DNA from: Betaproteobacteria bacterium
GTDB lineage: Bacteria > Pseudomonadota > Gammaproteobacteria > Burkholderiales > SG8-39
DNA: 13,044 nt
Assembly: GCA_005882235.1 (NCBI GenBank)
Contig: VBCT01000099.1
Span: forward strand, 1-13,044
Reading direction: 5' to 3'
Shown: in pieces, positions 7,743 through 13,044 of the stretch
Layout: the number at the start of each line of letters is the position of its first letter
Numbering within the stretch: position 1 is the stretch's first letter
Made by a program: the position numbers and the translations under genes
Notes under the pieces: generated by a model
Seen by the model: the letters and a program-made list of their open reading frames with translations, nothing else
What the model was told of the DNA's origin: nothing
Database searches by the model: none

Positions 7743-8176
7743 CGCATCTGGCTGCGCGCGCTCGAGACCGCCAGGAAGATTTCGCGCAGAAACACCATCA
7801 GCGCGAGGATGAAGGCGAGCATCGCGGCGATGAAGAGCAGCCCGATGAACTTCGACAGATCGATGTCGATGAACGCGTCGACGAAGGCGACCGCAATCAG
7901 CAGTCCGACGAAAAGCGCGCAAATCACCGAGAGCACGATCGAGCCGTAGACGAGGCGCACGCGCCGGCTGAGGAGATTGAGTTCCGCGCGCGCCGCCTTC
8001 TGTCCCTCGGGCTGGAGCTGGCGCAGCCGTTCCTCGAGTGTGCGGCTGCGGTCCACGGCGCGGCCCAGGCGATTGGAGAGCACTCCGATGATCGTCCCCA
8101 CCGCGGTGAGCAGGAACACCGGCGCGACCGCGAGCTGGATGAGTCGTGTGACGTCGATGACGTTTTCGGGGTTCAT
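7739..8176 (-). CDS. DUF2721-type small membrane protein
   Basis: A 145-residue protein with three predicted membrane helices at about 12-34, 77-100 and 108-134. A basic, arginine-rich cytoplasmic segment (residues 35-75, LGRAVDRSRTLEERLRQL and RRVRLVYGS) separates helix 1 from helix 2. This layout, including the opening DVTRLIQLAVAPVFLLTAVGTIIGVLSNRL-type first helix and a terminal FLREI motif, is that of the DUF2721 family, whose function is unknown. ATG 8176 has an AGGAG nine bases upstream and gives the family length; longer in-frame starts would run through neighbouring genes. Its TAA and the TAG of the convergent rlmL-like gene share bases (7739-7742). It is the last of a run of minus-strand genes and starts 41 bp after the stop of the Rho-N-like gene. 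Confidence 0.83.
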   Translation of the reverse strand: MNPENVIDVTRLIQLAVAPVFLLTAVGTIIGVLSNRLGRAVDRSRTLEERLRQLQPEGQKAARAELNLLSRRVRLVYGSIVLSVICALFVGLLIAVAFVDAFIDIDLSKFIGLLFIAAMLAFILALMVFLREIFLAVSSARSQMR

Positions 8177-8203
8177 GCGGGGCCTCTCCTGCCCGCCGCC
8201 GTG

Positions 8204-8227
8204 CCTTACACCATTCCTTACACCATT
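8204..8227. repeat. Exact 12-bp tandem duplication covering a gene's stop codon
   Basis: The 12-mer ccttacaccatt occurs twice without a gap (8204-8215 and 8216-8227). On the minus strand each unit reads Met-Val-stop plus GG. The gene for the Rho-N-like protein therefore ends at TAA 8218-8220 and meets the same stop again, in frame, 12 bases later at 8206-8208. Confidence 0.95.
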
Positions 8228-8541
8228 GCCTTGCGCAGCTGGTGCTTGAAATGGTGGATGTGGTTGAGCGCGACCTTCAGCTTGCCGCGATCCTTCGCGG
8301 CGAGCGCCTCGTCGCGCTTTTTCTGCCACTCGCCGATCTTGGTCTTGATCGCGGTCTTGTCGACGCCCTTGACTTCGTGGTGCACGTGCATGTCGATGTT
8401 GAGCGCCTTGCAGAGCGCGGCGAGCAGATGGTCCTTGTTCAGCTGCGTGTAGCCCTTCACCGCCTCGTGCTCGATTCCGGCCGCGATCTCGCGCAGCTCG
8501 GCGAGAGGCTTGCTCTTCAGCTCGGGAAAAGTGTGGGCCAT
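8218..8541 (-). CDS. Small protein with Rho N-terminal-like domain
   Basis: A 107-residue basic protein. Residues 6-50 (ELKSKPLAELREIAAGI, then GYTQLNKDHLLAALCKAL) fit the helix-extended-loop-helix of the Rho termination factor N-terminal domain, a SAP-like fold. Residues 55-107 are predicted helical and rich in Lys and His (WQKKRDEALAAKDRGKLK, then HIHHFKHQLRK). No ATPase or other catalytic domain is present. A nucleic-acid or protein-binding role is an inference from the domain. ATG 8541 has a strong GGAGGA three bases upstream. The 3' end carries an in-frame tandem duplication that gives two stop codons. The gene lies 60 bp downstream of a PAT-like acetyltransferase gene and 41 bp upstream of the DUF2721-type gene, on the same strand. 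Confidence 0.78.
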   Translation of the reverse strand: MAHTFPELKSKPLAELREIAAGIEHEAVKGYTQLNKDHLLAALCKALNIDMHVHHEVKGVDKTAIKTKIGEWQKKRDEALAAKDRGKLKVALNHIHHFKHQLRKAMV

Positions 8542-8588
8542 GCGTCCTCCGGAGTGATTGTCTTAGATGATACTGTAGAGCGTCCGCG

Positions 8589-8606
8589 GCAGCTACCGCA
8601 GCTACC
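8589..8606. repeat. Exact 9-bp tandem duplication covering a gene's stop codon
   Basis: The 9-mer gcagctacc is repeated head to tail (8589-8597 and 8598-8606). On the minus strand the acetyltransferase gene ends at TAG 8602-8604, and the duplicate places a second in-frame TAG at 8593-8595. The unit is three codons long, so the frame is kept. Confidence 0.93.
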
Positions 8607-9117
8607 CCTCGGGGTCCCCTATGCGTCTGCCGACGATGATGAGATCGCGTTCGACTCCGTCCAATGCAGCAATCTTCGGCAGCTCTCCCCACCGCAGGAA
8701 TCCGAATCGCTGGAACAACGCAAGGCTCGGTTCGTTGTGGCCGAATATGAACCCCAACAGGGTGTCGACCTCGAGCGTCGGCGCGTGAGCCAGCGCTTGG
8801 GTCAGCAGATAGGAGCCGAACCCCCGCTTTCGGAACGCCTCGTGAACGTAGAGGCTCAGCTCTGCGGTCCTGGCGTATGCCGGGCGCCCGTAAAACGTCG
8901 AGAAGCTGAGCCAGGCCACGACGCGACCTGCGTCCTCGACCACCCAAAGGGGCCTGCGACCCGGCGTGTGTTCGTCGAACCAGTGCACCCGGCTCTCGAC
9001 CGAGACGGGCTCGGTGTCGGCCGTCGCGATTCGCGACGGGATCGTGGAGTTGTAGATTTCCACGATCTGCGGCAGGTCGTTTCGAGTTGCCGTCCTATGG
9101 ATCGAGGGCTCAGGCAT
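8602..9117 (-). CDS. PAT-like GNAT N-acetyltransferase
   Basis: A 171-residue single-domain GNAT enzyme of the phosphinothricin acetyltransferase-like (YncA/MddA) group. Early landmarks are IVEIYNSTIPSRIATADTEPVSVESRVHWF at residues 18-47; the DTEPVS segment followed by a WF is typical of the group. Motif A is VHEAFRKRGFGSYLL at 91-105, with R-K-R-G-F-G as the acetyl-CoA pyrophosphate loop. Motif B is GHNEPSLALFQRFGF at 126-140. It would acetylate a small amine such as an amino-acid analogue or an antimetabolite; the true substrate is unknown. ATG 9117 has GAGAGGGG close upstream and is the natural N-terminus for this fold. The stop is duplicated in frame by a 9-bp tandem repeat. Confidence 0.86.
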   Translation of the reverse strand: MPEPSIHRTATRNDLPQIVEIYNSTIPSRIATADTEPVSVESRVHWFDEHTPGRRPLWVVEDAGRVVAWLSFSTFYGRPAYARTAELSLYVHEAFRKRGFGSYLLTQALAHAPTLEVDTLLGFIFGHNEPSLALFQRFGFLRWGELPKIAALDGVERDLIIVGRRIGDPEG

Positions 9118-9261
9118 CGGCCCCTCTCAAGTACCGCAATCCTCGCCCTTGCCTTAGAACGGCGAGAGGCATTCAATCCCGCCATCGGAAGGGGCGATGT
9201 ATCCACCGAGGCTCGCTGCAACGTAATAAACGACCTCCGGCACGGCGACCCCGTTTGGTGC
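9118..9261. other. Intergenic stretch with no recognised element
   Basis: These 144 bp separate two minus-strand genes. They contain no open frame with a plausible start, no clear hairpin followed by a T-run, and no recognisable promoter. The acetyltransferase ribosome binding site (GAGAGGGG on the minus strand) is at its left edge. Confidence 0.5.
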
Positions 9262-9780
9262 CTAATGTCTCGGTGAGCTGCTGGCCGACGACTTGCGCTT
9301 GCGAGACGAGGTGCCGGCGGTGGGTCGGTTCGACTTTGCCTCAGGCAGAGCGGTCCATGGACCCAGAGCGCCTAGAGCTTCCTCTTCGCTCATGACCCTC
9401 GCGCGTTCCGTCACTTCAACCGGAACCCATTTTGGAAACGGGACCTCCCTGTTCACATGGCGTCCCGAAGCAGTATGCTCTTGCCGCACCTGCGCGACCT
9501 GATTCTTCGGGAATCGCTCCGCCACGCGGACAAGGGCGGGCCAAAGTCGGCGATGAACCAAGGTTACTTTCCCTTCGACCAGGCGGCATACGAGGACATC
9601 GCCCGATTCGACTACTGATTGAAGTACCGCGAAGATTTCATGGGCCCTCGGATGACTCCACCAGCTGCCTGTAATCGGCTCGCCCACTACCGCCTCGGCC
9701 AACCGGGGCACCGGACCTTTGCCCGATGCGAGCACGACCCCGTGCTTTTGCACGAAGGACCTTGCCTGATCGACGTTCAT
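9262..9780 (-). CDS. Uncharacterised conserved-looking 172-residue protein
   Basis: I do not recognise this protein with confidence. Residues 1-130 look like a compact soluble fold: MNVDQARSFVQKHG opens an amphipathic helix, GPVPRLAEAVVGEPI and SWWSHPRAHEIFAVLQSV follow, and then LVCRLVEGKVTLVHRRLWPALVRVAERF. The pattern of a short N-terminal helix, a WW-P-EIF stretch and a VTLVHRRLWP strand-helix faintly recalls AlkZ-related (winged-helix) proteins, but this is a weak impression. Residues 148-172 are a low-complexity Ser/Arg/Lys tail (SRKRKSSASSSPRH) that is probably disordered and positively charged. ATG 9780 is the only upstream start in this frame with this N-terminus; no clear Shine-Dalgarno is visible. 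It lies between the alpha/beta hydrolase and PAT-like acetyltransferase genes on the same strand, 45 and 144 bp away. Confidence 0.68.
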   Translation of the reverse strand: MNVDQARSFVQKHGVVLASGKGPVPRLAEAVVGEPITGSWWSHPRAHEIFAVLQSVVESGDVLVCRLVEGKVTLVHRRLWPALVRVAERFPKNQVAQVRQEHTASGRHVNREVPFPKWVPVEVTERARVMSEEEALGALGPWTALPEAKSNRPTAGTSSRKRKSSASSSPRH

Positions 9781-9825
9781 GACGCTCGTATTCGCGCTGC
9801 CCAGGGTTCGCGCGCCTCGTGACTG

Positions 9826-10941
9826 CTATCTTCCTAGGTGCTTGTCGAAGAACCGGGCGATCTCCGTGAACGCCTCTTTGGTCTCCGGCGCCCCGACATC
9901 GCGGTAATACTGTGCGTGCGACTGACCTTCGAAGACCTGCAGCACCGCTTCGACCCCGGCCTCGCGCAGCTTGCGGTGCACGCGCACCGTGTTGGAGAGG
10001 AGCAGATCGCGCGTCCCGGTGGTGAGGATCGCCGGCGGAAAGCCGCGCATGTCGCCGTACACCGGCGAGAGCATCGGCTCCTTGAGGTCGCGGCCGTTGG
10101 TGTAGAGCGCGGCGCGCTTGTCGCAATTCGCTCCGTACGCCACCAGCACATTGTCGAGCATCGCATTGGTCTGGAAGGAGTCGCCGGCCCCGGTCAGATC
10201 GGACATCGGCGTGCCCGGTGCGATCGCGGCCGGCAACGGCAGCTTGTCCTGCTTGGCGCGCAGGACCATCGCCAGCGTGAGGTTGCCGCCTGCCGAGGAG
10301 CCGAAGATCGCCATGTTCTTCGGCCGCGCCATTTTTGTGGCGGCCTTCCATACCGTCATCGCGTCGTCGAGGGCGGCCGGAAAGGCATGGTCGGGCGGCA
10401 TGCGATAGTCGACCGAGATCACCTTGAAGCGCCCGAATCCCGCCATATAGACCGCTTCGACGGTGCCGGATTCGCCGGGAAAGCTCACGAAGCAGCCGCC
10501 GTGGACGTGGACCAGCAGCCGGTTGCGGTTCTCAGGCGGGATCACCGCCGGCGTGACGCTATACGCCTTGACCCCGTCGATGGTCATCGGCTCGACCTTG
10601 ACGCCTAGGGTTTCGCGCAACGCCGGCAACGCTTTCATGGTGGCCTGATAGCCCGCATTGACCTGCTCTTTCCAGCCCTCGGCTGTCGTCGGGATCACGT
10701 TCCAGGTCGGGGTGAGGGGCGCCGCGATCTGTTTTTGCATCTGCGGGCTCACCGTGTCCGGCACCGGCACCGTCTTGGGCGGCAGCTCGCGCGGCCCCGC
10801 TGCGGGCGTCTGTGCGACGGCATGCGGCGCCGAGAAGGCGATCGCGACCGCGAAACAGGCGAGGTCGCGTGCGAGCCACGATCGAAGCGACAAATGGACT
10901 GCCGATGAGCCGCGATGAGTAAGGTCGAAATGGATTTTCAT
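9826..10941 (-). CDS. Exported HSL-family alpha/beta hydrolase (esterase)
   Basis: A 371-residue hydrolase of the hormone-sensitive-lipase / acetyl-hydrolase type, likely cleaving carboxylic esters. Residues 1-44 hold a twin-arginine-free but hydrophobic export signal ending SAPHAVAQ, so it is probably periplasmic or secreted. The oxyanion motif is HVHGGCF at 145-151, where the family usually has HGGGF/W; C150 replaces the third glycine. The nucleophile is S216 in GSSAGG (214-219), the acid is D312 in GTRDLLL, and the base is H342 in GQSHAQ, all in the expected order and spacing. ATG 10941 is chosen over an in-frame ATG at 11019 because it has GAGGAG seven bases upstream and places the signal sequence near the N-terminus. 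The gene lies alone, with 132 bp upstream. Confidence 0.9.
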   Translation of the reverse strand: MKIHFDLTHRGSSAVHLSLRSWLARDLACFAVAIAFSAPHAVAQTPAAGPRELPPKTVPVPDTVSPQMQKQIAAPLTPTWNVIPTTAEGWKEQVNAGYQATMKALPALRETLGVKVEPMTIDGVKAYSVTPAVIPPENRNRLLVHVHGGCFVSFPGESGTVEAVYMAGFGRFKVISVDYRMPPDHAFPAALDDAMTVWKAATKMARPKNMAIFGSSAGGNLTLAMVLRAKQDKLPLPAAIAPGTPMSDLTGAGDSFQTNAMLDNVLVAYGANCDKRAALYTNGRDLKEPMLSPVYGDMRGFPPAILTTGTRDLLLSNTVRVHRKLREAGVEAVLQVFEGQSHAQYYRDVGAPETKEAFTEIARFFDKHLGR

Positions 10942-11073
10942 GGCGCTTCTCCTCGATTTCTCGTTTCGCCGGGCTGCTCGATGGGGCACTCGCCCGGGCG
11001 ATCTTAGCCGAAATCGCATTCGATACGTTCGATGGAGGCTTAGCCCCGTCAGCGCCCACGAACGTAGGCAGCG
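10942..11073 (-). promoter_or_regulatory. Upstream region of the hydrolase gene with a 12-bp palindrome
   Basis: These 132 bp separate the hydrolase start from the previous gene's stop. A TAAGAT hexamer (minus strand, 11006 to 11001) could be a -10 element, but no good -35 lies 16-18 bp before it. Immediately next to it, 10990-11001 is the perfect palindrome TCGCCCGGGCGA, a possible operator half-site pair or simply a GC-rich chance palindrome. The Shine-Dalgarno GAGGAG is at 10954-10949. Confidence 0.25.
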
Positions 11074-11490
11074 CTATCTGGCCCAATGCAAAGCGAAGCC
11101 AAGCCACGGCAAGGGCAAGGACCTGAAGGGATTCATCTCCGTGACCATACGCGCCAAGCGGTTGCGGTCGTCGCCAGCGGAAGCAGTGCGAGCGTCAAGA
11201 TCCACGGAACGAACTCCGCGACATCGAACGCTGCCCACGAGAACACCCGAGCCGCACGCCGCGACGAACCGAGGCTTGGCGCGACGGCATTGCTCCGCGG
11301 AAACCACGGAGATCGGGACCTGCCTTGAGCTCCAGTACGCTTGGGCAAGCGTAGGCGTTGCGAGGGATTTTTGGTTTGCCGCAACCTGGGAGGCCTCGTG
11401 ATCGAACTCGGCGGTGCAGGCGCCGCCGGTGAACAACGGCGGCATTAACGCCAGCCACACAAGAGCGACAATCGCGAGGATTCGCGCCAT
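11074..11490 (-). CDS. Small exported protein with a foreign-looking central segment
   Basis: A 138-residue protein of unknown function. Residues 1-24 form a signal peptide (LAIVALVWLALMPPLF, then GGA before C25); the residues before C25 are not a good lipobox. Residues 25-81 (FDHEASQVAANQKSLATP, AQAYWSSRQVPISVV, EQCRRAKPRFVAACG) and the end (NRLARMVTEMNPFRS, then LPWLGFALHWAR) look like two halves of a proteobacterial exported family that I recall only as hypothetical. Residues 82-101 (GVLVGSVRCRGVRSVDLDAR) are encoded by a 60-bp segment almost identical to part of the next upstream gene, but read in another frame. The gene thus looks like a mosaic that kept its reading frame. It follows that gene after 38 bp. 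Function may be lost or changed. Confidence 0.6.
   Translation of the reverse strand: MARILAIVALVWLALMPPLFTGGACTAEFDHEASQVAANQKSLATPTLAQAYWSSRQVPISVVSAEQCRRAKPRFVAACGSGVLVGSVRCRGVRSVDLDARTASAGDDRNRLARMVTEMNPFRSLPLPWLGFALHWAR
11188..11247. repeat. 60-bp duplicated segment, copy 1 (in the small exported protein gene)
   Basis: This segment matches 11659-11718 at 57 of 60 positions in the same orientation, 471 bp apart. The three differences are at 11193, 11195 and 11216. It starts exactly on a codon boundary of its host gene and spans 20 codons (residues 82-101). Just beyond its minus-strand downstream end, similarity to the other gene fades gradually, with differences mainly at what would be that gene's third codon positions. 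Confidence 0.95.
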
Positions 11491-11528
11491 ATTTCGGGTA
11501 AGGGGCTAAGGTCTGCGTTGAGCCGGAG

Positions 11529-11837
11529 TCACAGGCAATTCCCAAAGGCACACCCGACGAACAGCTCCCCGGCAGCAAACGCGAGCATCGCGTAAGGCAC
11601 CGACAGGACCGCCACCGCGGCTTTTAGCCATGGACGAATGGAAGTAAACGAAAACAGCGCGAGTGCCAAGATCCACGGAACGAACTCGGCGACATCGAAC
11701 GCTGCCCACGAGAACACCTCATTGGGATGATCTGGCCATGCGAGCCCGTACAAAACAGCGACCGAGATCGCGCAGGCGACGGGCAAGATCAGAAACAGGG
11801 CAAGAATCGCGAGCCATGCACGTCCTATGTAGTGCAC
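11529..11837 (-). CDS. Small three-helix membrane protein
   Basis: A 102-residue hydrophobic protein with helices at about 7-31 (WLAILALFLILPVACAISV), 45-64 (FDVAEFVPWILALALF) and 72-96. I do not recognise the family. GTG 11837 is chosen because AAGGA lies six bases upstream (11848-11844) and because the alternative ATG 11891 would add a non-hydrophobic leader overlapping 67 bases of the previous gene. With GTG, the start overlaps the end of the ArsN2-like gene by 13 bases, which suggests coupled translation. Residues 40-60 are encoded by the 60-bp segment that also appears, out of frame, in the downstream exported-protein gene. Its sequence here fits the protein's hydrophobic pattern, so this copy is more likely the source. 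Confidence 0.65.
   Translation of the reverse strand: MHYIGRAWLAILALFLILPVACAISVAVLYGLAWPDHPNEVFSWAAFDVAEFVPWILALALFSFTSIRPWLKAAVAVLSVPYAMLAFAAGELFVGCAFGNCL
11659..11718. repeat. 60-bp duplicated segment, copy 2 (in the small membrane protein gene)
   Basis: This is the partner of 11188-11247, in direct orientation and 57/60 identical. Here the minus-strand frame encodes VFSWAAFDVAEFVPWILALA, part of a membrane helix. In the other copy the host gene is read one base out of step with this frame. Confidence 0.95.
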
Positions 11838-12280
11838 GTGACATCCTTGATTGGCAACCGCTTGAGCATGAAGGCCGACCCCGAAGGACACAAGACCGAG
11901 AACTCTTGCGTCCGCTGGATCGCTACCGGCGCGGCTTCACGCAGCACGCGCGCATAACCCAACCGCTCGAAAAAGCGCTCCGCCGTCGTGGTAAGGAGAT
12001 AGATTTCTCTTGCCCCTTGCGACTGCGCGAAGAGTTCAGCCTGTGCCACTAGCGCGGTACCGCAGCCTCGACCGCGACACTTAGAAGTGACCGCCAGCGA
12101 CCGAAGTAATGCCACGGATTCGTACAGCTCGAGTCCCACGATTCCGTCTGGAGCGCCCATCGAGCCACACCCGAAGAAGCGCTCCAAGTGTGCGGCGGTC
12201 AGGTCGGAGCAAGGCAATCCCGCCTCCCCCAGAATGCGCGTCACGGCCGACGCCGGAGGATGGGGAAACACGTTCATCAT
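11825..12280 (-). CDS. arsN2: ArsN2-type GNAT N-acetyltransferase
   Basis: A 151-residue GNAT protein with the landmarks of the ArsN2 family. These are an opening AVTRILGEAGLP-DLTAAHLERF (residues 12-35), VGLELYESVALLRSLAV (48-64), the acetyl-CoA loop CRGRGCGTALV (68-78), the family-typical YLLTTTAERFFERLGY (94-109), and EAAPVAIQRTQEFSVLCP (115-132). ArsN2 proteins usually sit in arsenic resistance operons; ArsN1 acetylates the organoarsenical phosphinothricin analogue AST, while the ArsN2 substrate is less certain. No arsR, arsC, arsB or arsM is in the window. The start is ATG 12280 (or 12277); a longer in-frame ATG at 12397 would add 39 residues without family character. The gene's end overlaps the GTG start of the small membrane protein gene. 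Confidence 0.82.
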   Translation of the reverse strand: MMNVFPHPPASAVTRILGEAGLPCSDLTAAHLERFFGCGSMGAPDGIVGLELYESVALLRSLAVTSKCRGRGCGTALVAQAELFAQSQGAREIYLLTTTAERFFERLGYARVLREAAPVAIQRTQEFSVLCPSGSAFMLKRLPIKDVTCTT

Positions 12281-12365
12281 TGCCGGCTGAGGTGTGAAGT
12301 CTGAAATCAGCGGCGCGCTTGCGCGTCCGCTCCGGACCACGAGTTGGACTTCAGTAAGACCGAAA

Positions 12366-12776
12366 CTAATCGTGGTAAACCAGACCCGCGGCGACACCCG
12401 CGGCGATGAATTCCACCAGAATTCCCACGAACCAATAGAACGCGAGCGCGGGCGGAATCGGGAGAATCACGTACCAGCCGAAGCTGTGCATCACGGACAA
12501 CATGACTCCGACATACAGGCCGTAGCGAAACCCCTGTCCCAGGCCGGGCTTGCCTTTCTCGTAGCCCTTCACGTAGATCAGCGCGAAGAATGGTGCGAAT
12601 ACCAGCATCCCTACCCAGAAGATCCACATCATCTTCTGCATCTCCGCTTCCGACCGCCACACTGAAGCCGTCTGCCGGTACACGTCCGACAGGAGTACGC
12701 CGTGGATCAGAAATTCCAGCACTGCCACCACGACAAATACCGCCACGCTCGCCAGCAACCACCGTTTCGTATTCAT
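12366..12776 (-). CDS. Four-helix membrane protein of unknown function
   Basis: A 136-residue integral membrane protein with predicted helices at about 6-29, 50-69, 84-105 and 110-134. Conserved-looking polar positions in or near the membrane are E21 and H25 in the first helix (LEFLIHGVLL), H97 in the third (VMHSFGWY) and E122 in the fourth. The loop DVYRQTASVWRSEAEMQKMM between helices 1 and 2 is periplasmic or cytoplasmic. I recognise similar sequences as proteobacterial hypothetical membrane proteins and cannot name a function. ATG 12776 has a strong GGAGGA upstream with five or so bases between. It begins 28 bp after the pilU stop on the same strand and might be co-transcribed with it. 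Confidence 0.78.
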   Translation of the reverse strand: MNTKRWLLASVAVFVVVAVLEFLIHGVLLSDVYRQTASVWRSEAEMQKMMWIFWVGMLVFAPFFALIYVKGYEKGKPGLGQGFRYGLYVGVMLSVMHSFGWYVILPIPPALAFYWFVGILVEFIAAGVAAGLVYHD

Positions 12777-12804
12777 GGGTTCCTCCGCATATTCGGCGTC
12801 CGCG

Positions 12805-13044
12805 TCAGACGATGTTGAGGTGCTCGATGCCTGCCGTGATGTCCCGGTTCTTCGCTTCCTTGGAGTGCAGCTTGATGTTCAACCGCAGGTCGTTCACGCT
12901 GTCGGCGTTGCGGAGCGCGTCCTCGTAGCTGATCTTGCCCGCCTCGAACAGGTCGAACAGCGACTGATCGAAGGTCTGCATGCCGAGCTCGCGCGACTTC
13001 TTCATGATTTCCTTGATCTCGTGCACCTCGCCCTTGAAGATCAG
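12805..13044 (-). CDS. pilU: PilU-type twitching motility ATPase (3' end only)
   Basis: This is the last 79 residues of a gene that continues past the right edge; the frame is open to base 13044 and begins LIFKGEVHEIKEIMKKSREL. PilU is a PilT-family hexameric ATPase at the base of type IVa pili that helps retract the pilus. The visible C-terminal helices contain GMQTFDQSLFDLFEAGKISYEDALRNADSVNDLRLNIKLHS, here quoted in pieces: GMQTFDQSLFDLF (residues 15-27 from the ATG at 13026) and ALRNADSVNDLRLNIKL. The A-DS-NDLRL ending is PilU-like; PilT usually ends differently. The Walker boxes lie outside the window. The internal ATG at 13026 is not the start. pilT, its usual upstream partner, should lie to the right. 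Confidence 0.88.
   Translation of the reverse strand: MIFKGEVHEIKEIMKKSRELGMQTFDQSLFDLFEAGKISYEDALRNADSVNDLRLNIKLHSKEAKNRDITAGIEHLNIV

Noticed and set aside
11195..11578. 127-codon minus-strand frame across the two small genes
   Set aside because: It begins inside the membrane protein gene, has no motif, and conflicts with the better-supported signal-peptide frame ending at 11074.
7739..12800. Integron-like cassette array
   Set aside because: The run of small same-strand genes with several acetyltransferases resembles an array, but I found no repeated attC-like sites with matching core sequences between the genes, and no integrase.

Overview
The window is a GC-rich stretch of a Gram-negative chromosome. 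The best guess is a betaproteobacterium: it carries a NodI/NodJ-type ABC exporter pair next to hemJ, a stand-alone RlmL-type rRNA methyltransferase, and the 3' end of a PilU-type twitching ATPase. This assignment is inferred from gene content and codon use; there is no rRNA gene to confirm it.

Left half (1-7742), mostly + strand: the tail of a nodI-like ATPase overlaps nodJ by one base, and hemJ follows two bases later, so these three look like one operon. A RimI-like acetyltransferase and a large exported M1 aminopeptidase follow. A long-chain acyl-CoA synthetase lies on the - strand, converging with the aminopeptidase and diverging from an RlmL-like methyltransferase.

Right half (7739-13044), all - strand: in transcription order there is the pilU tail, a four-helix membrane protein, an ArsN2-type acetyltransferase, a small three-helix membrane protein, a small exported protein, an exported HSL-family alpha/beta hydrolase, an uncharacterised 172-residue protein, a PAT-like acetyltransferase, a Rho-N-like 107-residue protein and a DUF2721-type membrane protein. 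This is a run of small, mostly accessory genes. I see no integrase, transposase or att site.

The most unusual structure is at 11188-11247 and 11659-11718. Two copies of a 60-bp segment (57/60 identical) lie inside two neighbouring genes and are read in different frames, as if a piece of one gene had overwritten the middle of the other. Three exact short tandem duplications (12, 12 and 9 bp, all multiples of three) occur between 5.87 and 8.61 kb. Two of them duplicate the stop codons of adjacent genes in frame. I did not find a convincing new defence or biosynthetic system.
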